Notes: a model not told the origin generated them from the sequence alone. A DNA stretch of 64,000 nucleotides from Rhizobium sp. 11515TR (GCF_002277895.1 NZ_CP023000.1:310001-374000); one strand, 5' to 3'; positions 1 through 9,561 are shown, counted from the first letter of the stretch. Numbers and translations are program-made.

Positions 1-748
1 CTTTGCCGCGCGGTGCGTCGCGATGCGCTGGTTGGCCCATCCAGTGGACGATCTCGTTGTCGCTGAGCGTTGAAAGCGGTGCGGCATCGACGACCGTCAA
101 GCCCTCACGGATGATCGTGCAGACATCACAAAGCTGACGAATTTCCTTCATTCGGTGCGAGACGAAGACAATGCCGATATTCTTGTCGGTGACCAGGCGG
201 CGCAGAACGACGAAGAGACGCTCCGTTTCGCCCGCGGTCAGGTTTGCCGTCGGTTCGTCGAGGAGCAGCACTTCGGCACCCGTCGACAGTGCGCGAGCGA
301 TCTCGACGATCTGGCCTTCATGCATGGACAATTCGCATGCCTTGCGATGCAGCGCATGTCTGGCGAGATGGGGGTCGATTAGCGAGAGCGCTGCGTAGCC
401 GATTTCAGCCTGCCGCTTCGACCGCACGAGCGAGCCGGCGGATGCGGCATGCACGAGGGCAATGTTTTCGGCGACGGAGAGATCCGGCAGAAGAGCCAGT
501 TCCTGGTGCACGACGGCGATTTTCGGTTCCGCCCCGTGATGGGATGATAAGCTGATATCTCCGTCATCCTTGCGGATGCCGCCGGTTATGATGCGGATCA
601 TCGTGCTTTTGCCAGCACCGTTTCCGCCGAGCAATGCATGAATCTGTCCCGAACGAACAGTAAAATTCACTCCGCGAAGAACTTTTGTTGCGCCAAAGCT
701 CTTATGAAGGTTTCTCACCGCGATGAGCTCAATATCCGACGCCGACAT
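1..748 (-). CDS. Sugar ABC transporter ATP-binding protein (RbsA/MglA type), partial
   Basis: This is the N-terminal half of an ATPase that energises import of a monosaccharide or polyol; the gene runs off the window start. Translated from ATG at 748 it shows Walker A GGNGAGKST at about residues 41-49, a degenerate signature ELSMHEGQ near 139 and Walker B VLLLDEPTA near 158. The loose LSxxEGQ signature is typical of the double-ATPase RbsA/XylG/MglA group, so a second nucleotide-binding half is expected outside the window. A GTG lies just upstream, but the ATG gives the expected start. Partner permease and binding-protein genes are not visible here. The substrate cannot be deduced. Confidence 0.9.
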   Translation of the reverse strand, partial: MSASDIELIAVRNLHKSFGATKVLRGVNFTVRSGQIHALLGGNGAGKSTMIRIITGGIRKDDGDISLSSHHGAEPKIAVVHQELALLPDLSVAENIALVHAASAGSLVRSKRQAEIGYAALSLIDPHLARHALHRKACELSMHEGQIVEIARALSTGAEVLLLDEPTANLTAGETERLFVVLRRLVTDKNIGIVFVSHRMKEIRQLCDVCTIIREGLTVVDAAPLSTLSDNEIVHWMGQPAHRDAPRGK

Positions 749-1188
749 GCACGAACCACCTCATAAGGTTACTCTGTTCGAGCTATGAAATTCGCGAATT
801 TCGCTCCTCGCATTAGCTCCTCCCTGATTTGCAGCTTAGAGACCGAGGCGTCTGGCGGAAATTTACTTAAGTTAAAGAGATGTTAAGGTCAGCTAAACAA
901 AAGGACTGTGACTAGCGAGATAATTTGTTTTGCTTCGGGCATCATTGCGGTTTCGTGAACGTCGGCTCAATCGTGCCCGCGCTCAGATACTTCGCGATCG
1001 CGTTAAGTGGCGGCGCAGTGCGCGGGCTGATCTGGCGGATCGACTATTTCTCGCGTGGCGCAATCACCGCCGCTGTCGTCTACCAGCTGTTCGACAGGTC
1101 TCGCAAAAAGCGAGGGCAATTGCGTGTCGCCTAGTCGCTCGAGCTGGACTAAAGGATGGCGCCGCGGCGGCGCTAGACCCGCCATTGT
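749..1188. other. Intergenic region, no convincing gene
   Basis: This 440-bp stretch lies between the ABC ATPase start and the end of the MFS gene. It must contain the ATPase promoter. An open frame at 925-1134 (+) starting with TTG encodes about 69 residues with a weakly hydrophobic stretch, but it has no recognisable family or clear ribosome-binding site, so I do not call it. Confidence 0.5.
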
Positions 1189-2343
1189 TTACGTCTTTCG
1201 CTGCAAACTTGCGAGGATGCCGACAGAGGCGATAAGGATCGTCAGCGAGAGAATCGCAAGCCTTAGCGACGTTTGATGGGCAAGGGCCCCGATGATGGCC
1301 GGTCCAATGAGTGATCCCGTGTAACCGCAGATCGTCACGATTGATACAGCTGCGCTGTGTGGCACTGCTGTTTGCTTCCCGACTGCGGAGAACGCCACCG
1401 GCACCATATTTGCCCCACCCAAGGCAATCACACCATAGCCGAAAGCACTTAGCGCCTGAGTAGGTGCTCCCGTGACGACGATGAGTCCCGAAATTACTAC
1501 GACGCTCCCAAACACAAGGGTGTTTCTGGAGCCCAGAGCTGTGACTATTCGGTTCCCCATCAGCCTGGTAAGCGTCATTACGGCTGCGAAAATCACATAT
1601 GCGTAGCCGGCAAGTCTTGGATCGCCGCCCCAATCGTCGAGGACGAGAAGCGCACTCCAGTTTAGAATGACACCATCCGTGAGAAACAACGCAAAGCAGA
1701 TCAGCGCCGAGAACAGAATGACCCATGAGGGTCTTCTCAAGCTGAAGGCCTCGCCTCCTGCTTCCGGCAAGAAGTTCCTCACCACAGGTCCAAATATCAC
1801 CGCGATTAGAAAAACGACAATCAAACCCACGAAAGCCGGCGGCACATTAGCCGATAGCAATATGAATGCAAAAAGAGAGCCTACGATGCCACCGAGGCTG
1901 TACATCCCATGGAACCCCGACATCATCGCTACGCCACGTTGCCGTTCAACTTTTACGCCATGGACGTTCATGACGCAGTCAAGGCAACCCAAGGCAGCTC
2001 CAAAAATAAAAAGCGTGACCGCTGAAGGTAAATACGAAGGTGCATAGCTCAAGACGGGCAGTGACAAGCAGATGAAGAGGACGCAGACCGCTATGGGCCT
2101 GCCACAGCCGTATCTGCTTGCCAACACGCTTCCGGCCGGCATTCCCAACAGGGAACCACATCCGAGAAACATCAGGAACACGCCAAGCGCGCCGTCATCC
2201 AACGCTAGTCTGCCCTTGACGAAAGGAACTAATGGAGACCACGTCGTGACTGCAAAACCCGCAATGAGGAACGCCACACGGGTCGCGGTGGTTGCCCTAT
2301 CTAGGCCGCGCTCCGTCGCGCGTTGCGTTTCTGAAATCGTCAA
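1189..2343 (-). CDS. MFS transporter (YbjJ/fucose-permease-like)
   Basis: An integral membrane secondary transporter of 384 residues with about twelve hydrophobic segments. Near the N-terminus the motif WSPLVPFVKGRL precedes a short loop of the kind seen in YbjJ-like major facilitator proteins. The length matches the family. It is clearly related to the MFS protein at 29943-31145, which has WAPLVPIVKQRL in the same place. A decayed C-terminal fragment of a similar protein lies just upstream on the same strand. The substrate is unknown; a sugar or small metabolite is plausible from the family. Confidence is high for the superfamily and low for specificity. Confidence 0.85.
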   Translation of the reverse strand: MTISETQRATERGLDRATTATRVAFLIAGFAVTTWSPLVPFVKGRLALDDGALGVFLMFLGCGSLLGMPAGSVLASRYGCGRPIAVCVLFICLSLPVLSYAPSYLPSAVTLFIFGAALGCLDCVMNVHGVKVERQRGVAMMSGFHGMYSLGGIVGSLFAFILLSANVPPAFVGLIVVFLIAVIFGPVVRNFLPEAGGEAFSLRRPSWVILFSALICFALFLTDGVILNWSALLVLDDWGGDPRLAGYAYVIFAAVMTLTRLMGNRIVTALGSRNTLVFGSVVVISGLIVVTGAPTQALSAFGYGVIALGGANMVPVAFSAVGKQTAVPHSAAVSIVTICGYTGSLIGPAIIGALAHQTSLRLAILSLTILIASVGILASLQRKT

Positions 2344-2404
2344 CGGAACTCTCCAGAAGGATCGGCAGCTAGGCGACTATCGAACCGCCTCTGCAAGATT
2401 GGAC

Positions 2405-2545
2405 TTACGGGGACGGAATGCTTCCCCCAACAAACAAGACGATGAAGATCACCGTCGTCGCGTTCCGCATTCCGGAGGGCTTCCTCAGAAAACTAAGCGG
2501 GCCTACGAGGAAAGCTAGATAGCCAAGTTGTGCAACGACGCTGAC
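2405..2545 (-). pseudogene. C-terminal remnant of an MFS transporter
   Basis: About 46 codons before a stop at 2405 read VAQLGYLAFLVGP, then a short gap and GMRNATTVIFIVLF. This matches the layout of transmembrane segments 11-12 in the neighbouring MFS protein (ICGYTGSLIGPAIIG, then SLRLAILSLTIL). The loop between the helices is shortened, and no upstream sequence continues the homology. I read it as the tail of a lost paralogue. Confidence 0.6.
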
Positions 2546-3140
2546 TTGGTTTCGCATCGCTCCCAACGCCCACGATCGAGATATGTCGTGGAGAGGCCAG
2601 TGGCTCTCCCCACGCAACTGTCAGCAGGTTTGCGGGGGATTGGGGTGGGCAAATGACCAAACACGTTTTCCTCGATATGATTTCGCCCGTCAGATTCGAT
2701 TTTGCTACAGCCGGGATCTGAATTTCGTATGGTCACCGGGTAGCACCAATCGAGCCCGACGTTACTTTACGGTGGACCCGCAACTGGCTGTCGAAGTTGC
2801 GCGCTAAGATCGCGTTGAGCAAAGCTATTTTGTGTCCAAACTGCCGTCGCTGAGCTGTATGGCTAAAGATCGCCTTTCGCACGCGAGCAGCTATGGAAGG
2901 CGCTGCGGGCGGGTTGGTGCTTCCTTGCGGATCCGCCGCACGATGGAACGCGGCTGGCGTCCGGTACGGAACCCGTGAGGCTTCAGTCGGTGACACATAC
3001 GCCAGAGCCAATTGCATCCGATACATCTCTTCCTCCACAAGCGCGATTGCAAGTCGAGTGTGGATGCTGCGACCGGGAAGGGGCGCGGTCAACTTCGCAA
3101 TAATCTGTGAACTGACGCAAACTGACGCTTTTTCCGGCTC
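2546..3140. other. Intergenic region, nothing recognised
   Basis: About 600 bp between the MFS remnant and the end of the hydrolase gene. Overlapping open frames exist on both strands (for example 2733-3092 on the minus strand), but none shows a known motif, membrane segment or good ribosome-binding site. Confidence 0.4.
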
Positions 3141-3938
3141 TCACCTCACGTCTCTGGCCGCCTTGGCGATGAAGTCCGCCACAAAATAAGGATGGGAGAT
3201 CATTGACATATGGCTCGACTTGATAGTCGTGGTCCTGGCTCCGATGTGTTTAGCAATCCATTCCTGCACGTGGGTCGGTAGAGCATTGTCTCCCTGAGTC
3301 ACAAGATACCAGGTGGGCTTGTCTAGCCATGCTGCGTGCGTGATGTTTTCGCCGAATGCTTTCGCTGTCATAGGCTGTTGGGTCGCGGCCAGTACGGCAA
3401 CTCGTTTGCGAGAAACATCCCCTGCCATGACGTGAGCAAATGCGGTTGGATCGTCGAGCCAAACGAGACCATTTGCGTCCGGCGCGAGACCTTCCATGGG
3501 CGCATTGCGCTTCTGCAGTAAATCAGCGACGGATTCACTGCTATCCGGAGCAAGAGCAGAGAGATAAACGATACCCTTCACATTGGCAGCGTTCCCGGCT
3601 TCGGTCACAACCGCCCCTGCCCAAGAATGCGCGACTAGCAGAACATCGCCTTTCTGCCTTGCGAGAACGCGACGCGTTGCCTCGACGTCGTCTGCCAGCG
3701 ATGTCAGGGGATTCTGAACGGACGTCACGTGGTAGCCCTTAGCCTGCAGCAATCGAATAACATCGGACCAGCTCGACCCATCTGCGAATGCTCCATGCAC
3801 GAGGACGATGCTCTTCACTCCAGGCCCGTTATGAGATGCCGACGCCGAAGTCGGAAGCACCGCCGCGGTCGCACTCAACGATAGCGCCAAGAGCCTGGCG
3901 ACCGCCGCAGTTTTTCTTAGTGGGAAGAGATTGAACAT
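3141..3938 (-). CDS. Secreted alpha/beta hydrolase (EstC/HNL-like)
   Basis: A 265-residue alpha/beta-hydrolase with an N-terminal signal sequence (positively charged start, hydrophobic core at about residues 11-28, likely cleavage after ASA near 34), so it is probably periplasmic. The oxyanion segment VLVHGAF lies near 46-51 and the nucleophile Ser105 in AHSWAG. A C-terminal SSHMSMISHP segment supplies the catalytic histidine. This arrangement matches small esterases and hydroxynitrile-lyase-like hydrolases that contain an FADGSSW motif. The divergent TetR gene at 4261 with a palindrome between them suggests repression relieved by a small molecule. The substrate is unknown. Confidence 0.85.
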   Translation of the reverse strand: MFNLFPLRKTAAVARLLALSLSATAAVLPTSASASHNGPGVKSIVLVHGAFADGSSWSDVIRLLQAKGYHVTSVQNPLTSLADDVEATRRVLARQKGDVLLVAHSWAGAVVTEAGNAANVKGIVYLSALAPDSSESVADLLQKRNAPMEGLAPDANGLVWLDDPTAFAHVMAGDVSRKRVAVLAATQQPMTAKAFGENITHAAWLDKPTWYLVTQGDNALPTHVQEWIAKHIGARTTTIKSSHMSMISHPYFVADFIAKAARDVR

Positions 3939-4218
3939 AAAAAATACTCCATCGCGATTTCAATATTGAGGAGGCCTGCGCCCTTAAAAGATGGAAAGGT
4001 GGGATTACCGCACTTTCACGTGGCGACGAGCGTGATTGGTCCGAAACACGACCTTGCGCGGTCGGCAATGGCAATTCCAGGTGAGAGCACCTGCCAAAAC
4101 CCTAACCCGTTTTCTGATGGCCTTCTGGCGAGCTTGAGCCATAATCAAAGCCGTCACTTTCATCTCCTGAATGAAGGCTCTATGTCCGCCTTGCCGCACG
4201 AATATTGTATTTCGAGTG

Positions 4219-4240
4219 TTTTGTCCACATATGTACAAAA
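4219..4240. promoter_or_regulatory. Palindromic operator candidate for the TetR regulator
   Basis: An imperfect 22-bp palindrome has perfect 6-bp arms TTTTGT and ACAAAA; 18 of 22 positions are symmetric. It lies 20 bp before the TetR start codon, between that gene and the divergent hydrolase. Size, symmetry and position fit a TetR-family operator. Binding by the adjacent regulator is inferred. Confidence 0.6.
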
Positions 4241-4260
4241 CTAAAAAGTGAGATCGAAAA

Positions 4261-4851
4261 TTGGCACGACCAAGTAAGTTTGACCGCAATGAAGCTTTGG
4301 ATATCGCCACGGAAATCATCCGACGAGGTGGCTACGAGCAAGCGTCTGTGAAGTCTCTATCCGAGCGACTGGGCATTCCGCGATCAAGTTTCTACAACGC
4401 CTTCGGTTCGCGCGATGAGCTGTTTGCTGAAATCATCTCCCGATATGCAGTCACTGCGCCGGACGCACCACTATATGCGGAGGTGGAAGGACCTATCCTG
4501 CCTCTCCTTCATGGTGTCCTGCGAAACATTTGCCGTATTCGTGCTGCTGATCCGGAGGGAAAAGGTTGCATCATCGTGAATTCGATTGCCGAGCTCTGCC
4601 CATCAGTGGAGGGACCAGCGCCAATGCTGACCAGCTTGGCTACGAATTCAACGAAGCGCATAGCAGAGCTATTGGCCATAGCGCGTGAGCACGGCGAAAT
4701 TGACAGTCATGCCAATGTTCATGCTCTGGCGCTTGCTCTGCAGAATCTAATGATCGGTCTTAACGTCTTCTCTAAAGTCGTGCGGGACGAAAACGATCTA
4801 TGGCTCCTGACAGAAACCACATTGCGAGGTTTAGGCCTGTTTAGGACGTGA
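4261..4851 (+). CDS. TetR/AcrR family transcriptional regulator
   Basis: A 196-residue one-component regulator. Residues 8-52 form the TetR DNA-binding domain: the stretch EALDIATEIIRRGGYEQASV leads into the helix-turn-helix SLSERLGIPRSSFYNAFGSR. The remaining helical domain should bind a ligand. The start is TTG at 4261, because the nearby GTG is out of frame. It is divergent from the secreted hydrolase, with a strong palindrome between them, so autorepression and control of the hydrolase are likely. The ligand is unknown. Confidence 0.9.
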   Translation: MARPSKFDRNEALDIATEIIRRGGYEQASVKSLSERLGIPRSSFYNAFGSRDELFAEIISRYAVTAPDAPLYAEVEGPILPLLHGVLRNICRIRAADPEGKGCIIVNSIAELCPSVEGPAPMLTSLATNSTKRIAELLAIAREHGEIDSHANVHALALALQNLMIGLNVFSKVVRDENDLWLLTETTLRGLGLFRT

Positions 4852-4904
4852 TTGCCCTGTAAAGTCGGCTGAAAATTGCCCAAAGAACTATGCAAAACCT
4901 GTTC

Positions 4905-5867
4905 TTAGGTTGCCAGCAAATCCTCACCATCGCTGTCCGACATATTTCGATAGCCATCCTCATTCTTTGCAGTGAGCAACGGCAACTCATGGCCAAGAAA
5001 ATCGAGAAAGGCACGCACCGCCGGAACTAAGCCACGGCGGGATGGGAATATGGCGTGCAATTGATGTGCGGGTAAAGTGTAGCTTGGCAGGAGCCTTACG
5101 AGGCGCCCCTCGCTGACGGCCTTACCGCAGAGATTGCGTGGCAGCTGGGCGATGCCCGTCCCGGACATCGCGGCACGTCCAAGCATGTAGACGTCATCGG
5201 TGGCAAGCACGGGGTCATACTCGACGCTTGATGCCTCGCCGTCCAGCGCCGTAACATGCCAGAAATTTCTTTCGCCTCGGACGCCCGCCGGTCCAATTCC
5301 TCTTTGCAGGTGCAGCGACTGGAGTGTATCCAACGGGCCATTGGCTGACACGAATTCCGGGCTGGCCACCAACCATTGCTCGCTGATCCCGAGCCGCCTG
5401 ATCATCAATTGCGAATCGTCGATCGTTGATCGAATACGCAAGGCAACATCGTATCCCTCCGCGATGACATCTACCCGTCTGTTCGACAGATCCAAATCGA
5501 GCTTGACTGCAGGATAGGCTTGCATGAACTTCCAAAGTACAGGTGCGACGAACATGTGACCTACGCCCACCGGGCAGCTTACCCGAACTCGCCCCGCTGG
5601 CACATCACCAGCTCGTTCGGCCACCTCAAAGGCCATTCGCGCTGCGTCGATCATTTCATTGCAGTGTTTCAAAAATTCTTGCCCGACAGATGTCAGGTTG
5701 ACCGATCGTGTCGAGCGCTGCAGCAGCCGAACGCCCAGGCGAGTTTCCAGAGCGGCGACCCGCCGACTAATGCGAGATTTCGGTATCCCCAAGGCCAGCG
5801 CTGCGGATGAAAAACTTCCATGACGGGCAATTGACGCAAACATCGTCAACTCGTTGAGGTCTTCCAT
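4905..5867 (-). CDS. LysR family transcriptional regulator
   Basis: A 320-residue LysR-type regulator with an N-terminal winged helix-turn-helix (about residues 1-60, containing GSFSSAALALGIPKSRISRR) and a substrate-binding-like effector domain from about 90 to 295. The C-terminus has an acidic tail of about 20 residues. It is divergent from the azoreductase gene at 5984 with 116 bp between the start codons, the classic layout for a LysR regulator controlling its neighbour. Its 3' end faces the TetR gene. Activation of the azoreductase by a quinone or electrophile is inferred, not shown. Confidence 0.92.
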   Translation of the reverse strand: MEDLNELTMFASIARHGSFSSAALALGIPKSRISRRVAALETRLGVRLLQRSTRSVNLTSVGQEFLKHCNEMIDAARMAFEVAERAGDVPAGRVRVSCPVGVGHMFVAPVLWKFMQAYPAVKLDLDLSNRRVDVIAEGYDVALRIRSTIDDSQLMIRRLGISEQWLVASPEFVSANGPLDTLQSLHLQRGIGPAGVRGERNFWHVTALDGEASSVEYDPVLATDDVYMLGRAAMSGTGIAQLPRNLCGKAVSEGRLVRLLPSYTLPAHQLHAIFPSRRGLVPAVRAFLDFLGHELPLLTAKNEDGYRNMSDSDGEDLLAT

Positions 5868-5882
5868 GACATCGCGACTCCA

Positions 5883-5904
5883 ATTGTCTCACTCATAGAA
5901 CAAT
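5883..5904. promoter_or_regulatory. LysR-box-like dyad
   Basis: The inverted pair ATTGT and ACAAT is separated by 12 bp in the gap between the lysR-type gene and the azoreductase. It resembles the T-N11-A dyad of LysR regulators, but short dyads occur by chance, so confidence is modest. Confidence 0.4.
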
Positions 5905-5983
5905 CAGTACTATTTGCCATACTGGCGGAACGAAGGTTTGTCGACCTATCTTAAGCTCAGCATTCCCAAGGAGCTAACTTATC

Positions 5984-6610
5984 ATGCAAATTCTTCATCT
6001 TGACTCCAGCATTCAGAGCGATGGTTCGGCCTCGCGCACGCTCACCAAGGCCATCGTCGCGGCTTTGGAAAAACAACATCGTGGCGCCACAGTCGTCTAT
6101 CACGACCTCGTGGAGGACGCCGTTCCGCATCTCAATGGGCCAATCGGCGCAGGTTTCCGGCCACTGGCCTTTGACATCTCTGACGAAAAGACGCGCCGAG
6201 AGCACGCACGCTCGGATCAACTCGTAAGAGAGCTGATGGAAAGCAATATCATCGTCATTGGCGCTCCGATGTATAATTTTTCGATTGCTAGCCAACTCAA
6301 AGCTTGGATTGACCGGGTTATCCAGCCCGGCAAGACATTTCGATACACGGAAAACGGCCCCATCGGTCTCATTGGTGGCAAAACGGTTGTCGTCGCATCC
6401 ACCCGGGGAGGCTCTTATCTGTCGGGCCCTCTTGTATCCATGGATTTTCAGGAAGGATATCTGAGGACGGCTTTTGGCTTCATGGGCATCAAGGATGTGA
6501 ATTTCATCCGCGCAGAAAACATGTCACGTGGCGACATCGCGCGGACGAGTTCAATGGACAATGCCCTCGAGGCGGTCACTCCATTTGTCACTAAACTTGC
6601 TACGGCTTGA
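5984..6610 (+). CDS. azoR: FMN-dependent NADH azoreductase
   Basis: A 208-residue flavodoxin-fold enzyme of the AzoR (AcpD) family that reduces azo compounds and quinones with NADH in the cytoplasm. The N-terminus MQILHLDSSIQSDGSASR is the phosphate-binding region for FMN. The segment GAPMYNFSIASQLKAWIDR near residues 94-112 and the TRGGSY motif near 140 are family hallmarks. The length is normal. A ribosome-binding site AAGGAG lies before the ATG. It is followed by a YciI-family gene on the same strand and is controlled, by inference, by the divergent LysR protein. A role in quinone or electrophile detoxification is likely. Confidence 0.92.
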   Translation: MQILHLDSSIQSDGSASRTLTKAIVAALEKQHRGATVVYHDLVEDAVPHLNGPIGAGFRPLAFDISDEKTRREHARSDQLVRELMESNIIVIGAPMYNFSIASQLKAWIDRVIQPGKTFRYTENGPIGLIGGKTVVVASTRGGSYLSGPLVSMDFQEGYLRTAFGFMGIKDVNFIRAENMSRGDIARTSSMDNALEAVTPFVTKLATA

Positions 6611-6710
6611 GTACCGACAGGCAACCTTAGATCATCAATATAAAGATCACCCGCAACAGAAATCCTTGCGGTCTGGTAGTCGGCCGCATCACCAGCCATC
6701 AGGAAACCTC

Positions 6711-7028
6711 ATGTTATACGTCGTAACCCTTAAATATGTTCAGCCTCCTGAAGTCATCGCAGCGCATCTCGACAGTCACCGTGCGTGGTTGGTCGAGCAT
6801 ACAAAATCCGGCCGGATCATCGCCGCTGGGCCGATGGATCCGCCAACGGGTGGCATCGTCTTGGCAAGCTGCGAAGATCGAGCAGAACTTGATGGCATGC
6901 TTCACAGCGACTCGTTCTACGTGCACGAACTCGTAGAATTCGCCGTACAGGCATTCAACCCGGCTCTGCGCGCCGACAATTTCGCAGCGCAGTGGGCTAA
7001 AGAAGCCAAAGCCGTGCCCGTGGCCTAA
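6711..7028 (+). CDS. YciI family protein
   Basis: A 105-residue protein of the YciI fold (ferredoxin-like, dimeric). The sequence HLDSHRAWLVEHTKSGR followed by AAGPM contains the conserved histidines and the segment typical of the family. The start is ATG at 6711 with AGGAAA immediately upstream; the frame stays open further upstream, but that part does not look coded. It lies 100 bp after the azoreductase and probably shares its transcript. The biochemical role of most YciI proteins is unknown. Confidence 0.88.
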   Translation: MLYVVTLKYVQPPEVIAAHLDSHRAWLVEHTKSGRIIAAGPMDPPTGGIVLASCEDRAELDGMLHSDSFYVHELVEFAVQAFNPALRADNFAAQWAKEAKAVPVA

Positions 7029-7052
7029 AGCCAATGCCCCTCAGCATGATCG

Positions 7053-7081
7053 CTACGAAGCTTGCCTACCAAGCTTCGTAG
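7053..7081 (+). terminator. Stem-loop after yciI
   Basis: A perfect 11-bp inverted repeat (CTACGAAGCTT with a 7-nt loop) starts 24 bp after the YciI stop. It has no T-tract, so it may be a weak terminator or an mRNA-stabilising hairpin for the azoreductase-YciI transcript. Confidence 0.55.
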
Positions 7082-7198
7082 GCCGATTGCCAATACGATT
7101 TCAAACCCGGTCGGGCTGGCGTTGCGGCGGAGATCGCATGTATAATTTGACCTAGCGCCGTAGAATTTGCTGAGCTATCAGTTTGCGGAGATCAAGAA

Positions 7199-8014
7199 GT
7201 GGTTCCTGTTGCAGGAAGTATGAGGTCTAACATTCGAGGCGACGAGGTGCGTTTACCATCCAACCCATCGGTGTCTCTCCAACTCTATTCCATGCGTCGC
7301 CTTGGTGGTCTTGAGCATCAGGTGGCAGCTGCGGCGGAAGCCGGATTTCGTTTCGTCGAACCTCTCGAACATCATCTATATGAAACTGAAAACCTCGACC
7401 GAATTCTCCGAGCGCACGGGGTCAGTGCGCCATCGGCTCATATCACACTTCCCGCCCTCAAACGACAGCGATCCCGTTCATTAGACGATTGTATTCGATG
7501 CGGCATACGCGAATTATTCGTCCAGCTTCCGCGCGGCACCGTCACGGAATCGATAACATTCTGGCAAAGGGTCGGAACAGATCTCGGCAGTCTTGCGGAG
7601 GACATGCGGCCGTATGGGATCGTTCTTGGTTTTCACAATATGAGCTCGGGCTTCCGGCTGCTGCCCAATGGCCAATATGGATTCGAGGTTCTGTTTCGGG
7701 CCGCCGGCTCTCGACTGGTCTGGCAAGCCGATATCGCCTGGCTATACCGGGCTGGGGTCAACCCCTCCGACTGGCTGCGTCGGTTTTCCGCGTATTTGAC
7801 GTCAGCGCATATCAAGGACCAGGCGGCCGAAGGCGAGAGCATCGATGAGGAGGGGTGGTCTGACGTCGGCGCAGGGGTTATGGTTTGGCCGTCCCTCTGG
7901 AGGGCGGTCGTCCAGAATGGTGCGCGAACCTTGGTGATCGAACACGACAATCCGAAAGATCCGATGCACTTCGCTAAGACCAGTTTGGCCTATGTTCGGC
8001 GATTTCTCAGTTAG
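7199..8014 (+). CDS. Sugar phosphate isomerase/epimerase family protein (TIM barrel)
   Basis: A xylose-isomerase-like TIM-barrel protein of up to 271 residues. It contains VWQADIAWLYRAG, then a SAHIKDQ motif and a C-terminal VIEHDNP segment; the acidic and histidine residues in these are the usual divalent-metal ligands of the family. The start could be GTG at 7199 (GGAG 8 nt upstream) or ATG at 7220. It is a clear paralogue of the protein at 9562-10326, with a LacI regulator between them. Such enzymes typically act on keto-sugars or inositol derivatives. The exact substrate is not visible. Confidence 0.85.
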   Translation: MVPVAGSMRSNIRGDEVRLPSNPSVSLQLYSMRRLGGLEHQVAAAAEAGFRFVEPLEHHLYETENLDRILRAHGVSAPSAHITLPALKRQRSRSLDDCIRCGIRELFVQLPRGTVTESITFWQRVGTDLGSLAEDMRPYGIVLGFHNMSSGFRLLPNGQYGFEVLFRAAGSRLVWQADIAWLYRAGVNPSDWLRRFSAYLTSAHIKDQAAEGESIDEEGWSDVGAGVMVWPSLWRAVVQNGARTLVIEHDNPKDPMHFAKTSLAYVRRFLS

Positions 8015-8525
8015 CACTTCGGCTATCCGAGTAATCGAGTACCGAGGATACAACAACCCCGCGAATCCGGTCGCGGCCCACCTTTCTGAGACAAAGATGC
8101 TACGTGGCGGATAAAGAACGCCGCCTGCCGATTAATATATCGAGGAAGCCACGGCACCGCGAGGGAATTGATTGATCCAGCCAGACCGCAAAGGCCCAAT
8201 TGAAGGGAGTCGATGCCTGCGTGGAAAGAGGCCTAACGGCGATCGTCATCCCGCAAGCCGCCCTTTCGCCAAGCAGGTATTTGCAAACAGGCTGAGCTTT
8301 GGCGCTACTAAAGATTAATTGATTACCTTGTTGAAGGAGTCCGGAATGGACGTTCCGGATGTAACCTATTGAGCCAAAAAAGAAGTTTTGCACGTCGTTG
8401 CAGCTCTCACTGCGCATAAGTGCGTCGAATCGGTCTCTGCTGCGAAATTGCTCGCGACATAATTGAGACCTAACATCTCCTGCTGAGTTATACGGGCATG
8501 CACCGCGCTGAGCGATACGATCAAG
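8015..8525. other. Intergenic region before the LacI gene
   Basis: About 510 bp with no supported gene. It should hold the promoter and operator of the lacI-type gene, but I could not find a convincing LacI-type palindrome by eye. Confidence 0.4.
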
Positions 8526-9551
8526 ATGAATCTCAAAGAGCTTTCCGACCTATTGGGATTGTCACCCACGACCGTCAGCCGGGCATTGAACGGATATCCG
8601 GAGGTGTCCGAAGCCACGCGCAAGAGGGTTTTAAGCGCGGCTGGGGCCGCCGGCTATGAACCTAATCAGAATGCACAGCGATTGGCCGCAAGGCGCGTCA
8701 ATGCGGTTGCGGTCGTGTGGCCGTCATCTGACGGGACACAGGAACGGCAATTTGAATTGGACCTTTTTCGATGTCTTACCAATGCGTCAAGCCAACTGAA
8801 TGTCCATATTGTATCAGTCTCGGCTGACGGTGATAACGGCATTTCACGAGTGCGTCGCCTGTACTCGGTAGGTGCGATCAACGCGGCTATATTCATCAAG
8901 CCGGTAGGCCTTCCTGCATACCTCGATCTGCCCTTCCCCTCGTTAATTTTCGGGCATCGACCTGAGATGGCGCCGGGAGTCTCGTGGGCGGATATCGACT
9001 ACCGGGCGGCATCCGCCGACGCTACCAAATTTCTCGTTCAGGTCGGTCATCGTCATATTTCGGTCTCCAGCAACCGAAAGGGGCTGAATGAACATATGGT
9101 CGGCGGCGCTCGCGATGCCGCCGAGACTTGGAAATCCGGCCTACCTATCCGTGTGTCCTGTATCGAATCATCTTTGTCCTCTCTCCCACTGAACGATCGC
9201 CCTACTGCCTTTCTCTGCCCCGATTTACCGTGTGCCGTGGAGCTTTCAGAGCAGGTCGAGAATGAGGGATTAATCATCGGACGAGATGTCTCGATCATTG
9301 CGTTCGACACCGGTTGGAATCGAGAGGACTCACGAAACAAAGCGCCGCTGTTCACCGTCTTGAGGCTGAACCTCAGTCGCGCCGCCCAATCCATCCTAGC
9401 GGCGCTTCAGGAGATTCTGGACTGCCGTATCCGCGAATGCCGGGCGCCAATCCTATTCAGGCCGGATCTTGTTGTAGGTGAGACGACAGGTAGTCCTCCG
9501 ACGGCACATCTAGGAGAAAGCGCTGCACTTGGAAACCAAAACGTTACATAG
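8526..9551 (+). CDS. LacI family transcriptional regulator
   Basis: A 341-residue LacI/GalR-type repressor. The first 25 residues MNLKELSDLLGLSPTTVSRA form the helix-turn-helix, with the hinge helix motif NAQRLAARR near residue 53. The rest is a periplasmic-binding-protein-like sugar sensor. It lies between two paralogous TIM-barrel isomerase genes on the same strand, the second starting 10 bp after its stop. It probably regulates this small sugar module. Upstream Shine-Dalgarno sequence is weak. Confidence 0.9.
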   Translation: MNLKELSDLLGLSPTTVSRALNGYPEVSEATRKRVLSAAGAAGYEPNQNAQRLAARRVNAVAVVWPSSDGTQERQFELDLFRCLTNASSQLNVHIVSVSADGDNGISRVRRLYSVGAINAAIFIKPVGLPAYLDLPFPSLIFGHRPEMAPGVSWADIDYRAASADATKFLVQVGHRHISVSSNRKGLNEHMVGGARDAAETWKSGLPIRVSCIESSLSSLPLNDRPTAFLCPDLPCAVELSEQVENEGLIIGRDVSIIAFDTGWNREDSRNKAPLFTVLRLNLSRAAQSILAALQEILDCRIRECRAPILFRPDLVVGETTGSPPTAHLGESAALGNQNVT

Positions 9552-9561
9552 AAAGTACCTG

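Noticed and set aside
925..1134. A 69-codon plus-strand frame starting at TTG
   Set aside because: The hydrophobic pattern is weak and there is no recognisable homology.
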